From assembly GCA_964590075.1 (NCBI GenBank), contig CAZPXS010000008.1, positions 1 to 38,958 on the forward strand: a DNA stretch of 38,958 nucleotides, read 5' to 3'. Position numbers and translations under genes: made by a program. Below the pieces are notes generated by a model. That model was given only the letters and a program-made list of their open reading frames with translations, searched no databases and had not been told where the DNA came from. This document shows positions 25,753 to 33,914 of this stretch, piece by piece; position 1 is the stretch's first letter, and each line of letters starts with the position of its first letter. This DNA is from JAGDVO01 sp964590075 [NCBI: uncultured Aquificales bacterium] (GTDB lineage: Bacteria > Thermosulfidibacterota > Thermosulfidibacteria > Thermosulfidibacterales).

Positions 25753-26251
25753 CTATAAAAACTCTTTAAAATATTCCTCTATTTGCTCATCAGTCCATCC
25801 TGTGGTTTCTTTTAAGCCTTTTTTAATTATTTCAAGGTATCTTTCGGAAGGTGGATTTATTTCATTTTCCCAGCAACCTGTGATAGTTTTTATAATAAGC
25901 CCATCCCTCTCTCCCAATTCAAGCTCTTTATGATACCAGACACTTCCTTCCTGTTTTTTCAGACATTCAAACTGCTTTTCCGATATCCTCCAGAGCCGAA
26001 CTACTGCATGAAGGTCTTTATTTTGTTCTAACTGACATGATAAAAAAGCCACCCCTTTGTTATCCCATCGTGAAGATTTTTTAGCGAAATACAGCCTATG
26101 AGGAATATACATCCAACCAAGACTTATGGGTTCAGTTTTGTCTGAACATCCTGTGTATTCTATCCCTTCAAAGTACCCCCCCTTTAATGTAAACCATAAA
26201 CCTCTCTTTTAGAAGATTTGAACCATAAGCTGCGTAAATCAAATAGTTCAT
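25753..26251 (-). pseudogene. Gamma-glutamylcyclotransferase-like protein, frameshifted at a G7 run
   Basis: From ATG 26251 the reading MNYLIYAAYGSNLLKERFM has the YGSNL signature of the GGCT/AIG2-like fold, which opens gamma-glutamyl or related amides. The frame breaks at seven G (plus-strand C run 26176-26182). Removing one G continues GGYFEGIEYTGCSDKTEPIS into the downstream frame and yields 165 residues ending at 25753. A 119-residue fragment from an internal ATG (26112) remains readable but lacks the substrate loop. It is the last gene of the defence-type minus-strand cluster. A G6/G7 tract can slip, so phase variation or a base-calling error are both possible. Confidence 0.75.
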
Positions 26252-26252
26252 T

Positions 26253-26379
26253 TTAGCCCCCTTTGATTTGGATTGGTTTAGTATATCCAAGCAAAAACAT
26301 TAATTCTCTGTAAAGTGCTTTATCAGGAAGTACAATTTTTGAAAGGCTTTACATTCTCTGCTTTTTTATGAATCAAAAG
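26253..26379 (-). pseudogene. Short degenerate coding remnant
   Basis: Directly after the TGA of the winged-helix gene a reading HKKAENVKPFK breaks at an A5 run (26336-26340); shifting one base gives IVLPDKALYRELMFLLGYTK and a stop at 26253, 1 nt before the next ATG. The tail pattern LYRELMFLLGY loosely recalls DUF2851-type proteins, but the match is too short to name. It is probably a truncated gene end. Confidence 0.4.
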
Positions 26380-26946
26380 TCATTTATTATGTTTATGCCC
26401 TTCTAAATATTTTATACCTTCAGCAGTTATCTCCCAGATGCCCCTTGGCGAATTATTCGAAAGAAGTCCCTTAGATACAAGTGTAATTCTGCACCATTGA
26501 GCTGCATTCTCCCATCTCTTCTGGGAAGGATTAGATGGGAGACCCTGAAGGTCATATTCATTAAGTTTATCTTTCATTTTTTCTTCTACTTTCTTTAAGA
26601 CATCTTTTGCCTTTGCCTTACCACCTAATTCAACTAATGACTCAAGTATTGGTATTATAAATTCATTTTCGGGAGTTCTTAAGCCTTTTTTTAGTTTCTT
26701 AGAATTTTTTGCTTTGGGAGTTTTAGATGGAGGTTTGTCAATAAAAATATCGTTCCATTTCTTTTGAAACTTTTCAACTTCTTGTTTAATTGAATCTATG
26801 ATTTCTGCTTTTTTGATTAATTCTTCAGCTTTTTTGTAATCTTTGTTTTTTATAGCCAGTTCACTTTCCCGGGTCAGACTACTTAAAACTTTTTCAATTG
26901 CTTCAAGCAGCATTTCAAAGGCTGTATTTACTTCATCATTCCTCAT
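26380..26946 (-). CDS. Coiled-coil protein with C-terminal winged helix (Mrr_N-like)
   Basis: 188 residues from ATG 26946 (GAGGAG 9 nt before; a GTG 6 nt further upstream is possible). Residues 1-70 are a charged helical coiled coil (LTRESELAIKNKDYKKAEEL); 70-95 is a Lys/Pro linker. From about 95 on, FIIPILESLVELGGKAKAKD, then RWENAAQWCRITLVSKGLLS and PRGIWEITAEG match the winged-helix domain found at the N terminus of Mrr-type restriction proteins. There is no nuclease domain here. Placed inside the methylase/helicase island, it could be a DNA-reading or regulatory subunit (inference). It is one of the few genes of the island that is still intact. Confidence 0.7.
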   Translation of the reverse strand: MRNDEVNTAFEMLLEAIEKVLSSLTRESELAIKNKDYKKAEELIKKAEIIDSIKQEVEKFQKKWNDIFIDKPPSKTPKAKNSKKLKKGLRTPENEFIIPILESLVELGGKAKAKDVLKKVEEKMKDKLNEYDLQGLPSNPSQKRWENAAQWCRITLVSKGLLSNNSPRGIWEITAEGIKYLEGHKHNK

Positions 26947-26948
26947 CC

Positions 26949-27077
26949 TCACACACTCCTCGCTTTTTCTAATCTTGTTTTTACAAGTTCAGTAACTGCC
27001 TAATAGACCTCTTTTCGTTCTTCTTCGGTTAAGCCAAGAGCGTCAAAGATAATGTCATCAAGAATGTTATTCATCAT
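26949..27077 (-). pseudogene. C-terminal tail fragment of a restriction methylase, with in-frame TAG
   Basis: Starting at ATG 27077, MMNNILDDIIFDALGLTEEE reads on to VY, TAG (27002-27000), then AVTELVKTRLEKARSV and a stop. The FDALGLTEEERKEVYxAV...K pattern is the C-terminal tail familiar from Eco57I/PglX-type methylases. Reading through the TAG restores it. It overlaps the stop of the preceding methylase frame by 4 nt, so it may be a small separate gene or a split-off end. Confidence 0.55.
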
Positions 27078-28114
27078 ATTTTATTTCCTTCTATAATATT
27101 AATTTCTTCCTCTGTTAAATTATAAAGCTTATAAATAAGCTGGTCAAGTTGTTTTTCAAGTTCTTTTACTCTGGCTTGCTTTTGTGGGTCTGTTTCGTAA
27201 TCTGGAGATTGAGTGATAGAAAGGATTTCAGAGACGAGGGATTCTATTTGACTTACTATAGTTTGGTTTTGTTTATCAATTTTCTTAATTGGTAATTTTC
27301 CAATGTAGTATTCGTCAAAATGCATTGTCCTAACAGCTCTGTTATAAACAAACCAGTAGAAAAACCATTCAGATAATTTTGAGTTCAGAATACCAAGAAT
27401 ATAGTAATAAGAAAATTTGTTTTCTTTTATAAATGTGTTCATAACTGTATCAAGTGTAAGCATTCCTTTATCATCAAATGTTGCCATAATAATTATGCGG
27501 TCATATGGATTCATCACGTGTGCTACAATATTTTGTGAAATTATTTTAGGTTCAAAAAGCTTTCTTACTTTCTTATTGGCAGGTAAAACAGATTTAGGTA
27601 TTTTGTCTATTTCCCCATGAATTTTATATTTTCCTATGTTTTTACCTCGCAAAATAGGTATATCTCCTTTTTGAGAAACGTATTTTTGGAAAGGAAGTCC
27701 TCTAAAAGTTTCTGAAATGGAAGACAAAAGAACACTATCTGTTTTTATCTTATCTAAAATAGCATATTTCTGCTTATCTACATAAATTGGAATAATTCCA
27801 AGATAATTACAAAGTGATTTTTCAGCTTCACCTATTGATTTTATTTGTTTATTCCAGCCTTCAAAAGTAAAAAACTTGTAATCTTCTTCACTTTTGATAG
27901 TCTTAAACACTATGATGACCTGCTCTAATAATACATTCTCAAAAGCTTTACTAACATCAACCATATCTACCAGTGCATTTTTATTTAAGACAAAATTCCT
28001 GACTTTTTGCCAACCTTCAACGTAGGTAAATGATTTAGGAATAATTAAAGCTACAATACCTTTTTCATTTGTTAATTGTGATGCTTTTTCAATAAAAAAT
28101 GAGGCAGAATTTTT
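27074..28114 (-). pseudogene. Eco57I-like DNA methyltransferase, C-terminal part (after in-frame TGA)
   Basis: Continues in the same frame as the upstream part after TGA 28117-28115: KNSASFFIEKASQLTNEKGI, VALIIPKSFTYVEGW, then a domain with ILRGKNIGKYKI and a coiled end KELEKQLDQLIYKLYNLTEE. This is the target-recognition region of type IIG/Eco57I-like enzymes (LRGxNIGxY is typical of it). Taken alone, an internal ATG at 27964 would give 296 residues, a target-recognition fragment without the catalytic domain. It ends 4 nt into the tail fragment. Confidence 0.75.
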
Positions 28115-30258
28115 TCAGGTATCGTAATAATTAAAAGTTTTAATAACTTTATCAAGATTCTTTAAAACTCCACTATACGGTGGATTTCCTATCACAATAT
28201 CAAAGCCACCTTTTTCATGAAACACCTCAGAAAAATAAACCTCAAAATCAAACTCTTTATGCCCATTCGTAATTTCATAGATCAACTTATCAATTTCATT
28301 TTTTAATTTTTGCTTTCTTACCGGATTTGTTTCATTAAAGTATTGTGTTTTCAATTTTTCAAGCTGATTAAACAAATTAACATTTATTAGATTCTTTTCA
28401 ATTCCCAACAAAGAGTCTCCACAGACCACCTTATAATCAAGATTTGGAAGTGGTTTTATGTTATGAAAATCTTCTTCATCCACAATCAGAGAAAGCCAGA
28501 ATCTTAATTTACATATTTCAACCGCACCGGGGTCTATATCAACTCCATAAAGGGAATTCTCAATACAGTGGCGTTTTAGGTCATAAGTGTTAATATCTCT
28601 TCCCAGATAAACCGAAAGCAACTGCCTTAGCTTTACAATTTCATGCATCATGCCAACAAGAAAAGCACCTGAGCCAACCGCAGGATCGCAAACTCTTATA
28701 TCAGCAAGAAGTTTGTCTATAAGCTCTGCGTTTTGAATAATACTTTCGGGTATCTTATGCTCATACTTTGTCTCTTTTTGTTCACCTCTTTCAATCCTTT
28801 CTCTTTTTTCACAGGCGGTTCTTTCGTGCTCCAAGAAAAGATCAGCATATCTTACGAATTCTTCAATCTCTTCTTTTTTGACCTTCCCCGCAAGTTCTGT
28901 TTCAAGATAGTTTATCAAACTCTCCTGGCACATGTAATGAACTATCTCTCTTGGCGTGTAATATACTCCATATTCTTTATTGAACTTCGTTTCTTCTCCC
29001 TTTTTGCCAGACTTTAAAACCTTTACATATTCATCAAAGTTATCAGGTCTTATGGCGTTTAGTTTCTCATAGATTTTTCCAAGGAGTTCTGGGTCAAGGG
29101 CAACCTCTTTTTCAAGTGGTTCTTCTTCGTTTACCGTGAAGTTATATCTATCAAACACATCAAGAATTCCATCTCCTATGTCTCCTTCCTTAGTCTTATT
29201 GTTGTTTGAAAAAAGCTCATTTGGAAGCAATATATCCACATCTACCCAGTCAAAGTTGTTTATTGGATCAAAAAGTCCACCATTCAGGAAAGGTATTTTA
29301 CAATTAAATCTGCTGTAATAGTGATCATCTGCTGATCTATCAGTTCTCAGAGCCTCATAAAAGAGAGGCTCAAGAACATCGTTATAAAAGTTTTCGTAAT
29401 CTCCGTATTCTCTATTAAAAAGCCTTCTTATAAAATCCTTTGGTCCAGTTCCCCAGGGCTTACCTCTCTCAACACCAAACCAACCCTTCTTTTGAAGAAA
29501 GTACAAAAATGTAATTTGACCCAAAAGTTTTTTAGCAAAATCAACAGTGTTGATATTTTTCCTTTCAAACTCCACCCTGACTCTTGGATTATCCTGAACA
29601 ATTCTGTCAAGGGTAAGTTTAGTTCTTATAAACAGGTCTCTATACTTCCTGAAGAATTCTTCCGTTACAACCTCAACATTAAAGGCTTCCTCTAAGTCTT
29701 CAAGCTTAGGGAGTCTCTCACTTTCCAATAGAGGCAAAAATCTACTCTGCGCTGTATGACTCTTTTCATTTTTACCAACCAGAAAGGAAAACCTCTTTGC
29801 TGGGGTAAACTCCTCTTTGACCTTGATTTTTCCTGTGGGAGTTTCAACAAATTTGTATTCCATTTTTACAAGGGAAAATCTCCAGTCCTCAGCATCTGGA
29901 GAAATAAAGGCAACGAGGGCAGCATCCTTTAACTTTCCTCCTCTACTTCCTTTTAAATACCAAGCAATTAAATTTCTTTGAAAAGTTCTTGCTCTTTCAA
30001 GGGAGGTTTTATTTTTCAGATAAACAATCAATAGATCAATTTCTTTATCATTGTAAGTATACTTACCAACTCTTTCAAACTTACTAATACCATCATTGAA
30101 AGCATCAGGAATATAATTTCCCTGATAGCTAAATGTTTTTTCTTCAAAGGTTTTTAAAAGGTTTTTAAAAGATTTTTTAAGAAAGAAACAAACCTGTCTT
30201 TATCAAATGGATTCTCAAAGGTTTCAATTATCAGCCTTCTTGCTTGTTCCCTATTCAT
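28115..30258 (-). pseudogene. Eco57I-like DNA N6-adenine methyltransferase, N-terminal and catalytic part (11-bp duplication, premature TGA)
   Basis: Start ATG 30258 overlaps the helicase stop (ATGA) and reads MNREQARRLIIETFENPFDK, then VSFLKNLLKTF and a stop. The cause is a tandem 11-mer GTTTTTAAAAG (plus strand 30150-30160 and 30161-30171). Deleting one copy restores frame into FEEKTFSYQGNYIPDAFNDG and the 638-residue frame below. That frame holds YGVYYTPREIVHYM, methylase motif I VCDPAVGSGAFLVG and motif IV IVIGNPPYSG, so the AdoMet and adenine sites are intact. It ends at TGA 28117, mid-protein. With duplication and TGA undone, the enzyme would be 1057 residues. An internal TTG at 30031 could still make the catalytic fragment. 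Confidence 0.8.
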
Positions 30259-32774
30259 TCTTGATCTCCCTCTATTATCTTTTTTGATGATTTCATAAGG
30301 CCCTGAATTTTCCCTTTTATGACCTTCCAAGATATCATTTTTTCTAACCTGAAAGATATAGCGATAATATAACCTCTCTTTTTTTCTTCCTTGAATCCGT
30401 AAGCTTCAGCAAAATGGCCTCTTAGAAATGTTGGTGAAATTACCTTTTGACAGATACTGATTACCTTTAATGGATTTTTTATTTCTTCCTTAAGTTCGTC
30501 TAATTCTTTAAGGGTCTTCTGAACAGTTTTTTTAGGTATTACTCCCTCTTCAAGACGGTTTATCAAATTTTTGAGGTAAAACTCTTGATCTTCTGTCAGT
30601 TGCTTGGGGTTACTCACCGTTGCCTTTAAAATCTTCAGGAGCCTTTCGTAACTACTTTTTCCACCTGTTTTAGATATTTCAACAGGTTCCTGAGTTGTTG
30701 CATTAAGAAAAGCTCGTTTGTTATTTCCGAGAAATTTATAATACTCTTCCAGATCAAGTTTAGCCCTTTTTTCCTCTGGTAAACTCTCAAGAATTCTCGC
30801 AGATGTTAAAAAGTCAAGCTCAACGGTCTCCTCTCTATTTGATAAGAAGAATTTCATAAGCTTACCTTTTCTAAAGAAAGTAAGTAAAGAATCGGGTTTG
30901 GCGATACCATCTAATTCTTGAGAAAAGGCCTTGGCTGAACGTGCCTTTTTGGGAAGTTTTTTAATTTTTTCAAAGAGTTCGGGATTCTTGTCGCGAACTT
31001 CTTCAATGACTCTTAGATACTTAAGCTCACTATCCTCTAACCCTTCTTCCTCATCAGTCAAAGTCTTCTTTGAAAGGAGTTTGTCAAACAGCTCATGAGA
31101 AGATACAGGCTCACCCTCTGTTAAAATTGCAGAATCACCACCAAGCAGGGTTAAAAAAGCCTCTATTTTAGAGCGTGCAATATTTGTCAGTTCTATCTGA
31201 GAATCTGCCTGTTTAGTTGGGAAAAAGTTAAATACATAGATTTTGTCAAAGGGCGTATCTATACGATTAATTCTCCCAACTCTTTGAATAAGTCTTGTCG
31301 GATTCCAGGGGATATCGTAATTTATTACAATATTGGAACGGTGAAGATTAACTCCTTCTGAGAGCACCTCAGTTGAAACAAGGATTTTATAATCATCCCT
31401 CTTATTTCTTGCTCTCGCATCAAAATTCTCTATAACCTTATCTCTTACACTTTCAGAAACTCCACCGTGAAATAAAAGAGCTATTTCTTTCCCAAATCTT
31501 CTATTTATGCTTTCAGTAATATACTCTGCTGTTTCCTTTGATTCGGTAAAGATAATTATTTTTTTATCTTTAATAACTTGGTTTTGCTCTAGTTCATAAA
31601 GAAGTTTTTCTAGCTTGGGATCTCTTCTTACATTCTCCCACATTGATTTTATACGTCTCAAGATTTCAAGATCCTTTTTCAAATCTTTCTCAAATTCGGG
31701 CCTGAAATCCGAACTTGAATAACGGTCTGCCTTTCCCTCATCAATAAGCCTCTGAATTGCCTCATCATCCCCCTCTTCTAGAAGTTCGAATATCTTGTCC
31801 AAATATCCTTTACTTACATACACTGCTCCTTCATTATATGCTTCAATGAATTTCTCATAAGATTTAATGAACCTATCTATAGTATTTCTGAAGGCATAAA
31901 AACTGCTCTCAAGTCGTTTAACAAGAAGAACCTTCATAAAACTACCCATATTTCTCTGAGATTGCTGTTCAAGTGGGCTTATTGATCCCTTTAAATAAAG
32001 TAAAGGCATATAACGAGAATACTTAAATTTTTGAGTTATTAACTCTATGGTATCCATGAAGATTTTATCTTCTTCATCGTTTAGTTCGTAATATAATGGG
32101 ACTGGATCCTGAACCTCTGGAAATTTGATATTGTTTTCTTTTAAATCTTCTGAAAAATATTTTTCAATTTCCTTTCTCGTTCTTCTAACCATCAAATACT
32201 TCAAAACTCTATCCCTTATCTCTTTTGAAATTTCTCTAGTTACTTTGAGATATCTTTCATAATCCTTACGACGATCCACAGACTTTAATCTTTTTTCTAT
32301 ATTTTTAAAAAACTTCTCAAGATCAGGAAGCCCTGGTATTGTACTTTTCCTTACATTTTGAAAAAGTTTGATTTGTGCGAGTAGATCTTGTGGAGTATTG
32401 TTATACGGAGTCGCAGAAACCAGAATAACCCTTTTACCATGGCAGATCTCAGCAAGTTTTTCATAACTAATGGTTGTCTCTGATCTAAAACGATGAGCCT
32501 CATCTATTATAACGTTTTTATACTCTCTTTGTTCTATTAACTTAAGAGCTTCGTCAAGTTTGCCTATTGATACATATTCAGCAGGTACACGAAAATCGGC
32601 AAAGACATTCGGCCATGAGCCAGGATTATTTTTGTTAAGAAGTGCTGGAGGCGCAATCACAAGGGTTCTTCCGTCAAGCTGAGCAGCGAGCATGGCAGTA
32701 ATATAGGTTTTTCCAAGCCCAACCACATCCGATATAAAAACACTCCTATGTTCCTCAAGTATTTTTTTTTGCAT
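30255..32774 (-). CDS. SNF2/DEAH-type helicase, C-terminal part of a split PLD-helicase
   Basis: 839 residues. Walker A is in SDVVGLGKTYI, Walker B in NVIIDEAHRFRSE, motif III in VILVSATPYNN, and the C-terminal helicase lobe has LVSTEVLSEGVNLHRSNIVI, NYDIPWNPTRLIQRVGRINRID. A long helical C-terminal region follows. The start ATG overlaps the end of the PLD frame by 20 nt. The junction is a run of nine A (plus-strand T 32762-32770): with eight A the two frames join as QEQAVLNAKKILEEHRS, giving one 1112-residue protein. Its stop overlaps the methylase start (ATGA). It probably drives DNA translocation for a restriction or defence complex. Confidence 0.85.
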   Translation of the reverse strand: MQKKILEEHRSVFISDVVGLGKTYITAMLAAQLDGRTLVIAPPALLNKNNPGSWPNVFADFRVPAEYVSIGKLDEALKLIEQREYKNVIIDEAHRFRSETTISYEKLAEICHGKRVILVSATPYNNTPQDLLAQIKLFQNVRKSTIPGLPDLEKFFKNIEKRLKSVDRRKDYERYLKVTREISKEIRDRVLKYLMVRRTRKEIEKYFSEDLKENNIKFPEVQDPVPLYYELNDEEDKIFMDTIELITQKFKYSRYMPLLYLKGSISPLEQQSQRNMGSFMKVLLVKRLESSFYAFRNTIDRFIKSYEKFIEAYNEGAVYVSKGYLDKIFELLEEGDDEAIQRLIDEGKADRYSSSDFRPEFEKDLKKDLEILRRIKSMWENVRRDPKLEKLLYELEQNQVIKDKKIIIFTESKETAEYITESINRRFGKEIALLFHGGVSESVRDKVIENFDARARNKRDDYKILVSTEVLSEGVNLHRSNIVINYDIPWNPTRLIQRVGRINRIDTPFDKIYVFNFFPTKQADSQIELTNIARSKIEAFLTLLGGDSAILTEGEPVSSHELFDKLLSKKTLTDEEEGLEDSELKYLRVIEEVRDKNPELFEKIKKLPKKARSAKAFSQELDGIAKPDSLLTFFRKGKLMKFFLSNREETVELDFLTSARILESLPEEKRAKLDLEEYYKFLGNNKRAFLNATTQEPVEISKTGGKSSYERLLKILKATVSNPKQLTEDQEFYLKNLINRLEEGVIPKKTVQKTLKELDELKEEIKNPLKVISICQKVISPTFLRGHFAEAYGFKEEKKRGYIIAISFRLEKMISWKVIKGKIQGLMKSSKKIIEGDQE

Positions 32775-33594
32775 TTAATACTGCTTGCTCCTGATACTTT
32801 AATCTTCTGAAATCCTCAGGTAAATACTTTAGAAAAACTTCATCCATCCTTGAAAGTTCGTCTTTAAAATACTCATATAAAAACTTTAAATACAATTCAT
32901 ATGGAGAAATATCCTCCTTTAGCCAAGTTCTTTCCTTAATAGTATGAACAAAGTCTTTACTGACATCTACAGCATCTTTCCACAATTCTTCAAATTTTTG
33001 CTTTGCAAATTCATAATCAGAGCGATTTTTTAGTTCAACATTAAATTCCAAATTGTCTACAAGTCCAGAGTAAGTAAAGTTGCTGGAGCCCGTTATAACT
33101 CTTCCTCTATCACAATATTCATCTCCAAAAGTAAAGATATAAAGCTTTGCATGAAGCTTTCTTGAAGGATAGGCTCTTATTTGAAGCTTCCCCGTCTTTA
33201 TCCACTCTATAAATTTCTCTATTCCCTCTTCGATAGATAAATCGTCTTCTGAGTCAGCAAGTTCCATCTCTATAATTTCGCTAATTTTTTGTTTAGTTTC
33301 CCAATGAGATAGAGGAGATCGCCCTTGAAGATGCTCCTCTGCAAACTTTATGTAGTTATAAACATCCTCGCTTATCCCAATCCCAGTGAGAATCCTTATT
33401 CGCTCGGTATTTTCCAGGGCTTTATAAAAAAGGTGAAAACCACTTAAATAAAAATAACCAACAAGGCAATCAAAATACCTACAGCCTTTTATTATCTGGC
33501 AGAATCTGTCTATCAATTTTCGACCAGGTTCATTAGTTATGAATGTTAAATCCAAAGAATAATTTTGGCTCATTGGCAATTGATTACCACTCAT
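32755..33594 (-). CDS. PLD-superfamily nuclease domain, N-terminal part of a split PLD-helicase
   Basis: 279 residues from ATG 33594 (AGAGAGG 7 nt upstream). One phospholipase-D motif is complete: LHAKLYIF (HxK) followed by RVITGSSNFTYSGL; one HKD motif per chain implies dimerisation. The preceding FDCLVGYFYLSGFHLFYKAL and RIRILTGIGIS are typical of the PLD domains fused to restriction-type helicases. It ends LKYQEQAVLNAKKNT only because of the A9 run; homologous architecture continues into the helicase. Restoring eight A makes a single protein. Confidence 0.82.
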   Translation of the reverse strand: MSGNQLPMSQNYSLDLTFITNEPGRKLIDRFCQIIKGCRYFDCLVGYFYLSGFHLFYKALENTERIRILTGIGISEDVYNYIKFAEEHLQGRSPLSHWETKQKISEIIEMELADSEDDLSIEEGIEKFIEWIKTGKLQIRAYPSRKLHAKLYIFTFGDEYCDRGRVITGSSNFTYSGLVDNLEFNVELKNRSDYEFAKQKFEELWKDAVDVSKDFVHTIKERTWLKEDISPYELYLKFLYEYFKDELSRMDEVFLKYLPEDFRRLKYQEQAVLNAKKNT

Positions 33595-33640
33595 TATCCA
33601 ACCTCTCTAGATATTGCTATGAAAGTTACTTATGATAATG

Positions 33641-33669
33641 ATATTAACATAACATGATAAAAAATTCAA
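33641..33669 (-). promoter_or_regulatory. Promoter of the PLD-helicase/methylase island
   Basis: Minus strand: TTGAAT (33669-33664), 17 nt, TAATAT (33646-33641), about 40 nt before the start codon. It is the only good promoter seen for the island. Confidence 0.55.
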
Positions 33670-33842
33670 GGAGCTGTGACGCTGTTTGAAAAGATCAAGA
33701 ACACATACTTTACTATACTTGAACATTTGGATTAAACTCTTAATTAGGTTGGAATGTATCAGAACGAACTAAAATGAGAACAAAAATTAGGTTGCTTCCC
33801 TGATTGAAGAGATAGTAGAAAAATTTGAATCATCAACCACTA
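33670..33842. other. Intergenic AT-rich stretch
   Basis: No gene seen in either direction. The 10-mer AATTAGGTTG occurs twice (about 33741 and 33785), 44 bp apart. It separates the defence island from the lone CRISPR-like repeat and the clc gene. Confidence 0.4.
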
Positions 33843-33869
33843 GTTAGACTACCATTGAGGGATTGAAAC
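33843..33869 (+). CRISPR. Solitary CRISPR-repeat-like sequence
   Basis: Bases 33843-33869 begin GTTA, contain CTACC and end TTGAGGGATTGAAAC. Compared with the array at 1-96, it keeps GTTA, CTACC and TGAGGGATTGAAAC but is 27 nt instead of 30. No second unit lies within 100 bp either side. It could be an orphan repeat, a degraded mini-array or a repeat of a second CRISPR family. Confidence 0.6.
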
Positions 33870-33914
33870 CAAATTTCAAATCGATTATAACAGAAACGAA
33901 AAGGGAGCAAGTTT

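Noticed and set aside
28112-28120. Selenocysteine or recoded TGA in the methylase
   Set aside because: TGA ends several intact genes here, no selenocysteine structure is evident, and methylases of this family do not use it.
25753-33594. Calling the island DISARM or BREX
   Set aside because: No drmA/drmB, brxA/B/C/L or pglZ partners are visible; only methylase, helicase and PLD functions overlap in type.
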